Positions 44,019-53,548 of a DNA stretch of 64,000 bases are shown in pieces. How positions within the stretch are numbered: the stretch's first letter is position 1; each line of letters opens with the position of its first letter. Below the pieces are notes generated by a model. It was not told where the DNA came from. It did no database searches and saw only the letters and a list, made by a program, of their open reading frames with translations. Source of the stretch: Geminocystis sp. NIES-3708. GTDB taxonomy: Bacteria > Cyanobacteriota > Cyanobacteriia > Cyanobacteriales > Cyanobacteriaceae. The position numbers and the translations under genes are program-made. The DNA lies in contig NZ_AP014815.1 in assembly GCF_001548095.1 (NCBI RefSeq), positions 1,983,656 to 2,047,655 of the forward strand, in the 5' to 3' direction.

Positions 44019-44244
44019 TTCATCAAAAAAATCCTATTCTATAGAAGTAAGATAAATTAATTTTCCAAGTATTTTTTTGTTAATAATTTAAAATATTCAA
44101 AAACTATATTTCATCATTATAAAAAAAGATAGACTCGATCACAGTTTTTTATCAGTTGTAAATCTTGATTTAAGATCAGGAACTTTTTTTGGTGTAGATA
44201 GTCGATTTAAGTACAACTATTCTTAAATCAGCTTAGAATATATT

Positions 44245-44910
44245 ATGGTATCATCTAGTTCTCTATCTTGGTCTAATTTTTCTATTCCATTTATACAGCA
44301 AAGAGTGAAAGTTGAACAATTATCTAACCCTGATTTAATTTTACGCTGTCAAGAAGGTCATCAACCTGATAGGGCTGCTTTTTCTGAATTATTACGCCGT
44401 CATCAAAGTTATGTAGATAAAATTTTGTATAATTTAGCACCTGATTGGCAAGATAGAGGTGATATATCTCAAGAAGTTTGGATTAGAGTCTATAAAAAAA
44501 TCAACAGTTTACAAGATCCCACTAAATTTAAAGGCTGGTTGAGTCGTATCACGACAAATCTATTTTATGATCAACTTCGCAAAAAGAAACGATTTGCAAC
44601 TCCCTTATCTTTGGATGCTTCCATCACTACCGAGGATAATGAGTTAAAATGGGAAATAGCATCAGATTTGCCTTTACCTGATGAAAATTTGACTACTGTA
44701 GAATTTTATGATCAACTAAAACAAGCTATTGCCGATTTACCCGATACTTTTCGCATCACAATAGTTTTACGGGAAATACAAGGTTTAAGCTATGAGGAGA
44801 TTGCGGAAATTACCCAAGTATCCCTAGGTACGGTAAAATCAAGAATAGCAAGAGCAAGAAATAGACTGCAATTATTATTACAACCTTATCTCGATAATCA
44901 CCATAATTAA
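44245..44910 (+). CDS. sigG: ECF-type RNA polymerase sigma factor (SigG-like)
   Basis: A 221-residue sigma factor. Region 2 spans AFSELLRRHQSYVDKILYNL through DISQEVWIRVYKKI and FKGWLSRITTNLFYDQLRKK. Region 4 has LPDTFRITIVLREIQGLSYE and EIAEITQVSLGTVKSRIARA, the helix-turn-helix that binds the -35 box. The N-terminal extension and neighbouring anti-sigma gene match cyanobacterial SigG. It directs transcription in response to envelope or oxidative stress; the anti-sigma gene 35 bp downstream would hold it at the membrane. Confidence 0.9.
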   Translation: MVSSSSLSWSNFSIPFIQQRVKVEQLSNPDLILRCQEGHQPDRAAFSELLRRHQSYVDKILYNLAPDWQDRGDISQEVWIRVYKKINSLQDPTKFKGWLSRITTNLFYDQLRKKKRFATPLSLDASITTEDNELKWEIASDLPLPDENLTTVEFYDQLKQAIADLPDTFRITIVLREIQGLSYEEIAEITQVSLGTVKSRIARARNRLQLLLQPYLDNHHN

Positions 44911-44945
44911 TTTTTTATTCTATTTTTAAGTTAAGGAGACATCAT

Positions 44946-45461
44946 ATGATGACTAATCATTCACACCCCCCTGATAAATGTACATTTGAACTTTTAAGTG
45001 CTTATTTAGATGGTGAAGTAACTGCCGAACAACGTCAAGAAGTGCAACAATTATTGTCCCATGATCCTGAAATTCAAGGTTTATATCGAAGATTATTATA
45101 CTTACGTCAAGAAATAAATAATTTACCGACTCCTCAATCTGAATATTCATCTAAAGAACTTTCAGAAGCAGTTTTTGCAAAAGTAGATCAACAAAACCAA
45201 CAAAGAAAAATTTGGTTATGGGGTGGTGGTGCGATCGCCGCTCTGGTATTAACAGCTATTGGTAGTGTTTTTAATGATAACAGAATGCCTTTAATGCAAA
45301 TGGCACAACAAAATCAACCAACATCCAATAATGAAAGTTTAATCATTGCTTTAAATGAGCCTATCATCGAAATAGAACCTAAGACAAGTAATGAAGAAGC
45401 TTTAATGATTCCCTTAGATCATTCTCTTATGGAAGTAATCGAGATTAATAAAAAGAACTAG
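44946..45461 (+). CDS. anti-sigma factor, membrane anchored
   Basis: A 171-residue protein. The cytoplasmic N-terminal domain reads FELLSAYLDGEVTAEQRQEV and then LYRRLLYLRQEI, the anti-sigma helical fold; the zinc ligands HxxxCxxC of ZAS domains are missing, as in other cyanobacterial members. A membrane helix follows at about residues 84-103 (IWLWGGGAIAALVLTAIGSV), then a periplasmic tail of about 65 residues. It should bind SigG and release it on stress. A strong AAGGAGAC ribosome binding site precedes ATG 44946. It is co-transcribed with sigG. Confidence 0.85.
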   Translation: MMTNHSHPPDKCTFELLSAYLDGEVTAEQRQEVQQLLSHDPEIQGLYRRLLYLRQEINNLPTPQSEYSSKELSEAVFAKVDQQNQQRKIWLWGGGAIAALVLTAIGSVFNDNRMPLMQMAQQNQPTSNNESLIIALNEPIIEIEPKTSNEEALMIPLDHSLMEVIEINKKN

Positions 45462-45539
45462 GAATGAAAACAGATTAATTCTAGGAAATTATAATTTAAA
45501 ATACTATTATTAAGGATATGACATTATAAAATAAAAAAA

Positions 45540-46016
45540 ATGAGTAAAAACGCACCTGTAAATATTGGTATTGAAGAAAACGATAGAAAAGATATTGCTG
45601 ATGGATTATGTCGTCTTTTAGCTGATACCTATACATTATATTTAAAAACTCATTATTTTCACTGGAATGTTACAGGTTCACTATTCAATTCCTTGCATTT
45701 GATGTTTGAACAACAATACACCGAATTAGCTTTAGCCGTTGATAGTATTGCTGAAAGAATTAGAACTTTAGGATATATTGCACCCGGTAGCTATAGTGAA
45801 TATGCAGAGTTGTCTTCTATTGAAGAAACCCGAAAAGTACCAAAAGCAGAAGAAATGGTCAAGTTATTGGTAGAAGGTAATGAGGCAGTAGTAAGAACGG
45901 CAAGAAGTGTATTTCCTATTGCTGAAAAAGCTAATGATGAATCCACAGCCGATTTATTAACTCAAAGAATGAGTCTCCATGAGAAAAATGCTTGGATGTT
46001 GAGAAGCATTCTTTAG
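45540..46016 (+). CDS. dps: Dps family ferritin-like protein
   Basis: A 158-residue Dps (MrgA-like) protein. KTHYFHWNVTGSLFNSLHLM gives the ferroxidase His residues (38, 41 nearby) and the later DSIAERIRTLG gives the Asp/Glu ligands (D68, E72). The N-terminus lacks the long lysine-rich DNA-binding tail of E. coli Dps. It oxidises ferrous iron with peroxide and stores it as a 12-mer, protecting DNA. It follows the SigG/anti-sigma pair by about 80 bp; joint stress regulation is plausible but unproven. Confidence 0.92.
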   Translation: MSKNAPVNIGIEENDRKDIADGLCRLLADTYTLYLKTHYFHWNVTGSLFNSLHLMFEQQYTELALAVDSIAERIRTLGYIAPGSYSEYAELSSIEETRKVPKAEEMVKLLVEGNEAVVRTARSVFPIAEKANDESTADLLTQRMSLHEKNAWMLRSIL

Positions 46017-46058
46017 TGTTTTCTTTGCTGACAAAAAAAATAACTAATTTTTAACTCC

Positions 46059-46790
46059 ATGACTACTGATACATTTTTATACCGTTATCCTTCATTAACA
46101 TCAGGTATTTTAAAAAAAAGATATAAACGCTTTTTAGCAGATATTGAATTAGAAACAGGGGAATTAATTACTGCTCATTGTGCAAATACCGGTCCGATGT
46201 TAGGATTATGTGCCGTAGGTAGTCATGTAATGGTATCTAAAAGCGATAACCCTAAGCGTAAATTAGCTTATACATGGGAAATGATAGCCGTTGGCGAAAA
46301 TAATCCCATTTGGGTGGGAATTAATACTGCTTTACCTAATCGTATTATTAAAATAGCCTTACAGCAACAATTAATTCCTGAGTTAGCGTCACAATATACT
46401 CAAGTAAAAAGCGAAGTAAAATTTGGTCATGATGGAAAAAGTAGAATTGATTTTGTTTTGACTGGTGATGAATTTCAACCACCAATTTATGTAGAGGTAA
46501 AAAATACAACTCTCGCTGAAAACGAAGTAGCTTTATTTCCTGATACTGAAACTCTTAGAGGACAAAAACACTTACAAGAATTAATGGCATTACCACAAGA
46601 TGTTAAACCAGTGATGTTATATTTTATCAATCGAGAAGATTGCGAAACTTTTGCCGTTGGCAAACAATATGATGCTACTTATGGAGATTTATTTAATGAA
46701 GCGATGAATCAGAGAGTAAAAATCTTACCCTGTCGTTTTCAAGTTAGTCCTGAAGGTGTTAAATATTTAGGAGTAGCAAAAATAATTTAA
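46059..46790 (+). CDS. sfsA: SfsA family DNA/RNA-binding nuclease-like protein
   Basis: A 243-residue protein, usual length. Features are KRYKRFLADIELETGELITA, HCANTGPMLGLCAVGSHVMV, DFVLTGDEFQPPIYVEVKNT with the PD-(D/E)xK-like E-V-K, and FPDTETLRGQKHLQELM. SfsA (sugar fermentation stimulation protein) has an N-terminal OB fold and a nuclease-like C-terminal domain. Its true function is unsettled. It is convergent with gcvH, separated by 33 bp. Confidence 0.93.
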   Translation: MTTDTFLYRYPSLTSGILKKRYKRFLADIELETGELITAHCANTGPMLGLCAVGSHVMVSKSDNPKRKLAYTWEMIAVGENNPIWVGINTALPNRIIKIALQQQLIPELASQYTQVKSEVKFGHDGKSRIDFVLTGDEFQPPIYVEVKNTTLAENEVALFPDTETLRGQKHLQELMALPQDVKPVMLYFINREDCETFAVGKQYDATYGDLFNEAMNQRVKILPCRFQVSPEGVKYLGVAKII

Positions 46791-46823
46791 TTGTTGATTG
46801 TTAATTGTTGATGGTAGATTGCT

Positions 46824-47222
46824 TTATTCTTCTTGCGGTTCAACTAAAGATTTATATTCAGAAGCTGATAAAATATCTTCTAAATCATCATCTGGATTAT
46901 CTAACCTAACTTTAATTAACCATCCTTCACCATAAGGATCATCAGCTATCATTTCAGGGGATTCAATTAGCATCTCATTACGATCAATTACCGTACCAGA
47001 AACAGGAGAATAAAGTTCAGAAACAGCTTTAACTGATTCAACTGTACCAATATTATCTTCAACACCAATGGCATCCCCTAATTCTGGTAATTCGAGAAAA
47101 ACTATATCCCCTAATTCTTCAATAGCGAAAGCACTGATACCGATAGTTGCTATTTCTCCGTCTAAGCGTACATACTCATGAGAATCAAGGTATCTTAAAT
47201 CTTCTGGATATTCTAAGGTCAT
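46824..47222 (-). CDS. gcvH: glycine cleavage system H protein
   Basis: A 132-residue protein, full length. The lipoate attachment lysine is K65 in [20 protein letters not shown]. The N-terminus [20 protein letters not shown] and the [11 protein letters not shown] segment are typical. It carries the aminomethyl group between GcvP, GcvT and the L protein, which in cyanobacteria helps recycle photorespiratory glycine. Other gcv genes are not nearby. Confidence 0.95.
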   Translation of the reverse strand: MTLEYPEDLRYLDSHEYVRLDGEIATIGISAFAIEELGDIVFLELPELGDAIGVEDNIGTVESVKAVSELYSPVSGTVIDRNEMLIESPEMIADDPYGEGWLIKVRLDNPDDDLEDILSASEYKSLVEPQEE

Positions 47223-47356
47223 GTGGAATAACTTTATTTATAGATCAATAACTCATTATTCATGATTAATGAACAATTGACAATTATTAATTAGCAATGT
47301 ACAAAAATCTTAAATATATTATTCATAATAATTAAAAGTTTACATATTTTTTAAAT

Positions 47357-48502
47357 TTATTTATTTTCGATAAAGTTAATTTTAAATTGATGAGCAAAAC
47401 TTGAAATATTATGAAAATCCCGATAAGATTTCTGCATAATCTTTAATTTTATTTGGGTTTGTTGACACTTAATAATCTGCTCAATTTCTTGCCAAACTTT
47501 TTGTGGATTATCCCAATTAATGATTAATTTATCTAAACCAAACTTTAATAATTCTTTTGCCATCCAAGTATCCTTCATTGTTAAAGGAATATTTCCAGCA
47601 ATGACTGATTCAGTAAAAACTCCTGATGTTCTTTCTTGATACGCGATCTCATCATAAGGTATTAACATAATATCCGTTTTTGCCAACCAAGAAATATATT
47701 GTTCACGGGGTAAATTATCTTCTGTTGCAACAACTTTTACCCCATGATTAATAGTAATTAAATCAGCACTTTTTGCCGCCACTAAAATAAACTTATCAGC
47801 CAAAGAAGTTTGACATTGGCTTAAATTTTTAATAATTTGCCAACCTTTTTCCTCTCTTGGAGGCCCTGCCCACCAACAAATTATATTATCATTATCATGA
47901 GATCTCTTTTCTACAAATTCAGTATGAGGAATCGGCATCACAGTAAAAGATTCTTCAAAATATTTACTCATAGAATCAGCTAATAATTCACTATCACTAA
48001 ATAAATGAAAATGATTTTTTTTTACAGCTTTTTTTAACAGTTTATTTAAAAGTTTATAGATAAAATTTGTTTTATGTTGATGAAAATTGTGTCTATATAA
48101 AACCCAAATATATAAGTTGTCTTTTGGTAAAAATAAAACTGATAACCATAAAGCCAACAATTGTAAATGAATAAATCTTTCTATAAAAATAATATAATTT
48201 TGAGATGATTTACTATTAAATAATTTTTTTTTTAAATAAGATTGAATACTATCAGTAAATATTTTTATTTGCCTTAATTTATGCCAAAAATTTTCATCTA
48301 TTTCTAATTTATTGCCTCTTAATTCACCATACCAATTGTTAGGCAAATCAGGTAAATTTTCTTCAGGAGAATACACTACCTCATGATGCCAACCAAGAAT
48401 TTTTGTTGCTTCAGTAATAGAGATATGATAAGGAATAATATGCCCTTCTCCACCCATTAGATTGGGAATCAAAGAGATAAATATAGGAGGATAATTGATC
48501 AT
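47357..48502 (-). CDS. glycosyltransferase-like protein (GT-B fold)
   Basis: The start is set at ATG 48502 (381 residues), one codon after a TTG. The N-terminus FISLIPNLMGGEGHIIPYHI has the GG-H loop of GT-B enzymes. The C-terminal domain has CWWAGPPREEKGWQIIKNLS and SVIAGNIPLTMKDTWMAKEL, where the glycine and acidic donor-binding residues usual for GT4 are weakly kept. It may act on the same surface glycan as the genes at 37-44 kb. The substrate is unknown. Confidence 0.7.
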   Translation of the reverse strand: MINYPPIFISLIPNLMGGEGHIIPYHISITEATKILGWHHEVVYSPEENLPDLPNNWYGELRGNKLEIDENFWHKLRQIKIFTDSIQSYLKKKLFNSKSSQNYIIFIERFIHLQLLALWLSVLFLPKDNLYIWVLYRHNFHQHKTNFIYKLLNKLLKKAVKKNHFHLFSDSELLADSMSKYFEESFTVMPIPHTEFVEKRSHDNDNIICWWAGPPREEKGWQIIKNLSQCQTSLADKFILVAAKSADLITINHGVKVVATEDNLPREQYISWLAKTDIMLIPYDEIAYQERTSGVFTESVIAGNIPLTMKDTWMAKELLKFGLDKLIINWDNPQKVWQEIEQIIKCQQTQIKLKIMQKSYRDFHNISSFAHQFKINFIENK

Positions 48503-48679
48503 CAATAATTAGGATTTTCGGTTAGTTTTTAGTAATTATATCAGGGGATAGGGAAGAGAGAAAAGGTAAACTTTTAAGTCAAGACAAAGTTAACAATGGG
48601 CTTGAGCATCGTTGCCTTGTTAGAAGTTAGAAAAAAATGTAAGTTAAATGAGTCTGCTTTATTATATTTTTCAGCATAA

Positions 48680-48714
48680 ACAAAAAGCCCTACTTGAATT
48701 AACAAGTAAGGCTT
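48680..48714 (-). terminator. rho-independent terminator of the porin gene
   Basis: On the minus strand AAGCCTTACTTG-TTAATT-CAAGTAGGGCTT forms a 12-bp stem with one T-G pair and a 6-base loop, followed by TTTTTG. It lies about 30 bp after the porin stop codon. Confidence 0.88.
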
Positions 48715-48745
48715 AGTATATTTCAGATAATTTTCAAGGACTATC

Positions 48746-50512
48746 TTAGAATGTAAAGGTAGTTCTTAAAGTACCAATAACTTGGTCATCACTATTTCCT
48801 TGGTTAGTGGAATTAACCCAAATAACACCGGGAGTTAAAGAGATATTGTCAGTTAATTGGTATCTGTAGAATGCCTCAATGTGAAGAGGAACAGTATCAT
48901 TAGAAATACGAGTTTGACGACTTACGCCATTATCATTAATGAAGTAAGATGCAGAACCATTATATGGTTGAACACCAGCGAAGATACCTAAAACACTACC
49001 TTCTTTGAATAAATCAGGGAATGCGATACCACCACCATAGCTCCAAATATCATCATTTCCACGACCGATTCTGGTAAGATTAGTATAGTTGAAGAAAGCA
49101 CTTAAGCTAACACCATCACCTACACGCCACGCAAATTGTGCACCATAAGAATTACTGATTTTATCTTGCTGATCAACAGTAACACCAGGTCCAAAGTTAT
49201 TTTCGAGAACACTATTTAACTGAGAATTACTTTGGTTTGCCAATTGTGTACCAACAATGCCAAAACCACTACCAGCACCGCCTCCAAATACGGGGCTATC
49301 TGATTTATGGAAACCATTAACATAAGTGAAACCAAGAGCAACACTGTCAGAGATATTGAAATTAAGTTGACCAAAGAGAGAATAGTCACCATTAAATAGA
49401 CCTTGTCCGTCTAAAGGAGAATTAGGAGATCCACCAGCTAAATAACTGATTGTCGCGGTGCTAGGACCCAACAAACTTTCGAGGAAACCTAAACGATAGC
49501 TGAATGCAACCCCAGTACCACCACCAATACGGTAGATAGGACTTTCAGACGCAAAAGGACTTAATGCACCATTACCACCATCATAATCTTCAAAGAAAGG
49601 ATTTAAAGTAGGGGCATAGTCACTATGAATACCACCAAAAGCAGCTACATAGGTTTTGATTTCGCTATTTTCACTTAATTTAATAGGTGCATAATAAGCT
49701 AACCAATCAACTTGAACATCATTATTTTGACCAGGATAAAGGTTAAAAGTCTGATTTAAAAGTGCACTATTACCACTTCCATCCACTCTAGTCACAGGAT
49801 CTCCGCTAGTTCTGAAACGGTTGTTATAATCAGCATTGAAAGCACCAGCATTACCTGCAGATAAACGAGTAACTAAATTATCTTCTCCAGTGAAACTGGT
49901 ATTTAAGGCTAAACGGACACGATCAGCTAAAATAGCTTGGTTACCACTGCTGAAATTCTGGGTTAAAGCCATGATAACTTCCCCTTTCAACTTGGTGGTA
50001 GTAGAAAACTGGTGATCTTCTAAGAAAGCAACTCTACCTTCTAAGTTATCTACTCTTGCACCTAACGCAGCTAATTCAGATTCAAATTCAGCCATTAAGC
50101 GTTTTAGTTTTTCGATGTCTTCTTTCATTACCGCTTCACTAGCCGCAATCAAACGTTCCATTTGCTGCATACAAGCGTTTAAACCTGCGGCAAACTCATA
50201 ACGACTTAATGCACGATTTCCTCTGAAGGTACGATCAGGATAACCAACGATACAACCATAACGTTCTACTAAACTACGGAGAGCTTCAAAAGCCCAATCG
50301 GTAGGAGATACGTCTCTGAGTTGAGATACGCTGGTTACTTGATCCTTAGATGTGCTACTACCTTCAGTACTATAACTATCTAATTGATTAATGATTTGTG
50401 CATCAGCATTTACCTGAGCAATTTCTTCAGCTTTTACCTGAGAGGTAGCTAAAAGACTAGCACCCACTAATACGGGAGTTAATTTGATCGAATTCCAAAA
50501 ATTTTTTTTCAT
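48746..50512 (-). CDS. outer-membrane porin with SLH domain (OprB family, iron-uptake type)
   Basis: A 588-residue protein. A signal peptide covers the first 28 residues (VLVGASLLATSQVKAEE). An SLH domain follows (VSPTDWAFEALRSLVERYGC, IVGYPDRTFRGNRALSRYEF, about residues 65-110), which binds peptidoglycan-linked polysaccharide. A coiled-coil segment (about 115-155) leads to the beta-barrel with alternating hydrophobic strands, ending in Phe (IGTLRTTFTF). It is the major porin type of cyanobacterial outer membranes; some members mediate inorganic iron uptake. It is single-gene, with a strong terminator and a long upstream region. Confidence 0.93.
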   Translation of the reverse strand: MKKNFWNSIKLTPVLVGASLLATSQVKAEEIAQVNADAQIINQLDSYSTEGSSTSKDQVTSVSQLRDVSPTDWAFEALRSLVERYGCIVGYPDRTFRGNRALSRYEFAAGLNACMQQMERLIAASEAVMKEDIEKLKRLMAEFESELAALGARVDNLEGRVAFLEDHQFSTTTKLKGEVIMALTQNFSSGNQAILADRVRLALNTSFTGEDNLVTRLSAGNAGAFNADYNNRFRTSGDPVTRVDGSGNSALLNQTFNLYPGQNNDVQVDWLAYYAPIKLSENSEIKTYVAAFGGIHSDYAPTLNPFFEDYDGGNGALSPFASESPIYRIGGGTGVAFSYRLGFLESLLGPSTATISYLAGGSPNSPLDGQGLFNGDYSLFGQLNFNISDSVALGFTYVNGFHKSDSPVFGGGAGSGFGIVGTQLANQSNSQLNSVLENNFGPGVTVDQQDKISNSYGAQFAWRVGDGVSLSAFFNYTNLTRIGRGNDDIWSYGGGIAFPDLFKEGSVLGIFAGVQPYNGSASYFINDNGVSRQTRISNDTVPLHIEAFYRYQLTDNISLTPGVIWVNSTNQGNSDDQVIGTLRTTFTF

Positions 50513-51093
50513 GGTTAGGTATCCTCACACCTTAAGATTTTACTATTTACTGGTTTATAAAACTTTTCAGCTATTTCAGTCAACAGATTTACTTTTTATT
50601 CATCATAACATAAAAAGATTTTTTTATCGCTTAGTTTTTTGGATTATGTTAATGTTTCTTAACTTTTTCTTAAACAACTTGATTTAGTTGGATGTTGGAT
50701 TTGAATGCAATAAAAAATGTTTTTAGTATAAATGCTCTCTAGCTTTTACCATTGGCAAGAGTTATAAGAGCATTTATTTGTGCAGTGGGTTTTTAGTTGT
50801 TCTAGTGTCAGACTGCTGAGTGGAATTTCAAGCTAAATCAAAAACTATTACTAAAACCTTTGGCTTTTTGTTGTTTCAATTTTCTTGGTTAAACAGCCTC
50901 AGCACACAGCCGAGTTTGAATCACCTTAAAACCCACCATCTTACTACTTTCTATCATGGGCACCACCTCCTTTATTCCTAAACGGTATTTATTCTTTTTG
51001 ACTGAAAACATCCTAGCTCATAATTTTTAAAATGGCAAGACAAAGGAATTAAAGAATTAAAATATTTTCTCTAAGATAACTTTGCTCTTTAAC
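50513..51093 (-). promoter_or_regulatory. 581-bp upstream region of the porin gene
   Basis: This stretch lies between the ABC1 kinase stop and the porin start, both minus strand, so it should hold the porin promoter and 5' leader. It contains the strong Shine-Dalgarno and 22-codon frame listed separately, and a CAAAAAGCCAAAGGTTTTAG hairpin-like segment. No other gene is seen. Confidence 0.5.
50889..50957 (-). CDS. possible 22-residue small protein or leader peptide
   Basis: A 23-codon frame encodes MIESSKMVGFKVIQTRLCAE followed by AV and stop. It is preceded by AAAGGAGGTG, seven bases before ATG, one of the strongest ribosome binding sites in the window. It lies about 375 bp upstream of the porin start. 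No family is recognised. It could be a translated leader controlling the porin or an independent small protein; the frame is short enough that chance cannot be excluded. Confidence 0.4.
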   Translation of the reverse strand: MIESSKMVGFKVIQTRLCAEAV

Positions 51094-52728
51094 TTATTTT
51101 AGTCCACCAGATCTGATAATACTAACGATTAACCATAGTCCGAGTAAACTAGCAACGGCAAACAGAATGTTACTTAATAATATCAGTTGTCTTGTAGTTG
51201 CCCCTGTGGAAATAATAGCAGCACCTATGGTTAATGAACCTACGACAATACTAAAAGATAGTCGATTCGCTGAATCATCTAAGCTACGCCTTAAACCGCC
51301 TAATTCTTTGATGCGTATGTTCCAAAGAAATGTCTCTGAGCTTAAACGATCTAATATTACATCTATTTGACGAGGCGATCGCAAAGAAATAGATTTTAAA
51401 TCCAAAACCGTCCTAAAAAGAGTTTGAAAGGGTGTGTCACCTAAAAATTGACGACGAAAAAGATCTGTTATGAGGGGTTTAATTTCTTCAAGTAGGTTGA
51501 TATTTGGATTAAATTTACGAGCGACACCTTCTAAATTAGCTAAACTTTTAGCAAATAATCCCATGTTGCCGGGTAATTTAATTTTATTATTTCGAGCAAC
51601 CTGCAAAACTTCGTAAAAAACTTCACTAAAATTTAATTGAGAAAGACTGAGATTATAATATTTTCTCAACATTCTCTGATAGTCATTTTCGAGTTGAGAT
51701 AAGTTTGTATTAGCGGTGTTGCTGTCAGATAATTCTAAGGTTAATTGTGCACATCTTTGAGCATCAATATCGACTATCGCTAGTAACATTTCTGTTAATA
51801 ATTGTTGAGTATGGGGATCAAGTCTGCCAATCATGCCACAATCGATAATGCCTAATTTACCGTCATCTAAATAAAAAATATTACCCGGATGAGGATCAGC
51901 ATGAAAGAAACCATCGATAAATATTTGTTGAAAAAAAGCTCTAAACAATAGAGTACTTACTTCTTGACGTTTACTGCTAGTATCAGGAATATTAGCGGAT
52001 AGAATAGGTTTACCGTCTAACCATTCCATAAACAATACTTTATTTGTGGTAAATTGCCAGTATATTTTAGGAATTACTAATTGTTCAGTATCAAACCAAC
52101 TACTTTGACTAAGATTTAAACGTAATTTTTCGGTAAAATTTCCTTCTTGACGAAAATCTAATTCAGCTAATACCGCTTTGGTGAAATCATCGGCTAAATT
52201 GATGAAGTCGTAATCGTTACCAAAATCAGTTAAGGCAATAATTTCTGCAACACCTTTAATAAGAATAACATCTTGATTGACGATGCGATCAATATTTGGA
52301 CGTTGAACTTTAATGGCGACTTCTTCTCCCGTAATCAATGTACCTCGATGGATTTGGGCGATCGAACCAGCGGCGATAGGATTTGGATCAATTATACTAA
52401 AAACCTTATCTAAAGGTTGATTAAGTTCTTCTTTTAAAGTTTGTTCAATTAATCCCCATGCTACAGGGGGAACTTGAGCTTGAAGTGCGGTTAAGGCTTC
52501 GATATATTTTGGTGGTAATAGATCAGGACGAGTACTTAATAATTGACCGAATTTAACGTAAAAAGGACCTAGTTGCACAAGAATTTTACGAAATACTTCT
52601 GGTGGAGGGAGTTGTGGTTTATCGGATTTTCCGACTGTGAGAATTCCCCGCATATAATCCCAACCATTACCTAAGACTATTTCAACTATTTCTCTTTGTC
52701 GTGAGCTGGTTTTAGTTAAAGAAAACAT
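51094..52728 (-). CDS. ABC1/UbiB family atypical kinase
   Basis: A 544-residue protein with the ABC1 (ADCK/UbiB) kinase core. The KxGQ-containing N-terminal signature is in LGPFYVKFGQLLSTRPDLLP. The nucleotide loop is IAAGSIAQIHRGTLI (alanine-rich in place of the glycine loop), the lysine is in VAIKVQRPNI, and FHADPHPGNIFYLDDGKLGI with IDCG gives the catalytic and metal residues. Two C-terminal membrane helices span about residues 490-540. The family supports quinone synthesis or lipid homeostasis; plastid homologues (ABC1K) act in plastoglobules and photoprotection. All key residues look intact. Confidence 0.92.
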   Translation of the reverse strand: MFSLTKTSSRQREIVEIVLGNGWDYMRGILTVGKSDKPQLPPPEVFRKILVQLGPFYVKFGQLLSTRPDLLPPKYIEALTALQAQVPPVAWGLIEQTLKEELNQPLDKVFSIIDPNPIAAGSIAQIHRGTLITGEEVAIKVQRPNIDRIVNQDVILIKGVAEIIALTDFGNDYDFINLADDFTKAVLAELDFRQEGNFTEKLRLNLSQSSWFDTEQLVIPKIYWQFTTNKVLFMEWLDGKPILSANIPDTSSKRQEVSTLLFRAFFQQIFIDGFFHADPHPGNIFYLDDGKLGIIDCGMIGRLDPHTQQLLTEMLLAIVDIDAQRCAQLTLELSDSNTANTNLSQLENDYQRMLRKYYNLSLSQLNFSEVFYEVLQVARNNKIKLPGNMGLFAKSLANLEGVARKFNPNINLLEEIKPLITDLFRRQFLGDTPFQTLFRTVLDLKSISLRSPRQIDVILDRLSSETFLWNIRIKELGGLRRSLDDSANRLSFSIVVGSLTIGAAIISTGATTRQLILLSNILFAVASLLGLWLIVSIIRSGGLK

Positions 52729-52877
52729 AATTCAACAATTAACGATTAATTCTTTATGTTAATTGCTTATTTTGTAAATGAGGGTATTTTTCTTCGTTAT
52801 TATCATATTTTTAATATTATGAAAAGAGCTTAAAAATATTTAGTAATACCAATTATGTATTTATGTTTTGTAATCTT

Positions 52878-53321
52878 TCAAATCTTTCTAATAATTGTTA
52901 CTTTTCTACCTAGTTTGTAATCCATTTCTAAATTTATTTTCATATATTTAGGTGGTAAATTTGGTAATAATTCAGACCATTCAATGGCAGTTATTCCAGC
53001 GTCAAATTCTATACCTTGCCAATAATTTTCTAAGTATAATTCTTTTATTTGTTGGGAGTTTAAACGATATAAATCAATATGGTAAAGGGGAATTTTTCCC
53101 TCAAAATATTCATTAATTAAAGTAAAAGTAGGACTAACAATCGCCTCTTTTATTCCTAATGCTTCTCCTAATCCTTGAATTAAAGTTGTTTTTCCTGCCC
53201 CTAAATTACCACTTAGTAATAAAACGCTATTAGCTGTTAATTCTTCTGCTAATTTTTGTCCTAATTTTCTTGTTGCCCATTCATCAGGGAGTAAAATAAT
53301 TTCCTCATTTTTTTCACTCAT
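52878..53321 (-). CDS. tsaE: tRNA threonylcarbamoyladenosine biosynthesis protein TsaE
   Basis: A 147-residue ATPase with P-loop SGNLGAGKTTLIQGLGEAL (about residues 37-55), VSPTFTLINEY, LYHIDLYRL, and the conserved AIEWSELLP. It works with TsaB and TsaD to form t6A37 in ANN-decoding tRNAs in the cytoplasm. Length and motifs match the family. It lies 150 bp downstream of the frp-ocp region but is functionally unrelated. Confidence 0.95.
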   Translation of the reverse strand: MSEKNEEIILLPDEWATRKLGQKLAEELTANSVLLLSGNLGAGKTTLIQGLGEALGIKEAIVSPTFTLINEYFEGKIPLYHIDLYRLNSQQIKELYLENYWQGIEFDAGITAIEWSELLPNLPPKYMKINLEMDYKLGRKVTIIRKI

Positions 53322-53548
53322 ATAACGTATTTTATTTTTTAGTAAATATAGATAAATTAGAATTAATCGCCAAAAGTATTTTTATGGTAAAAAAGATAAA
53401 AAATAAGAATCTGATCATAAACCTAAATTTATCAGCGAGATAATTATTTTCTCTATTTATTAACGAAGTTAAAGGAAATAAAGAAAAGTTATTTATTTGA
53501 TTAATTTAGGCTTACTATATGTTTTATAATAGCGGAATAAAGTAGATT

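Noticed and set aside
50484-50687. 67-codon plus-strand frame opposite the porin start
   Set aside because: Hydrophobic, Phe/Leu-rich AT-type composition, antisense to the porin leader; no evidence of a gene.
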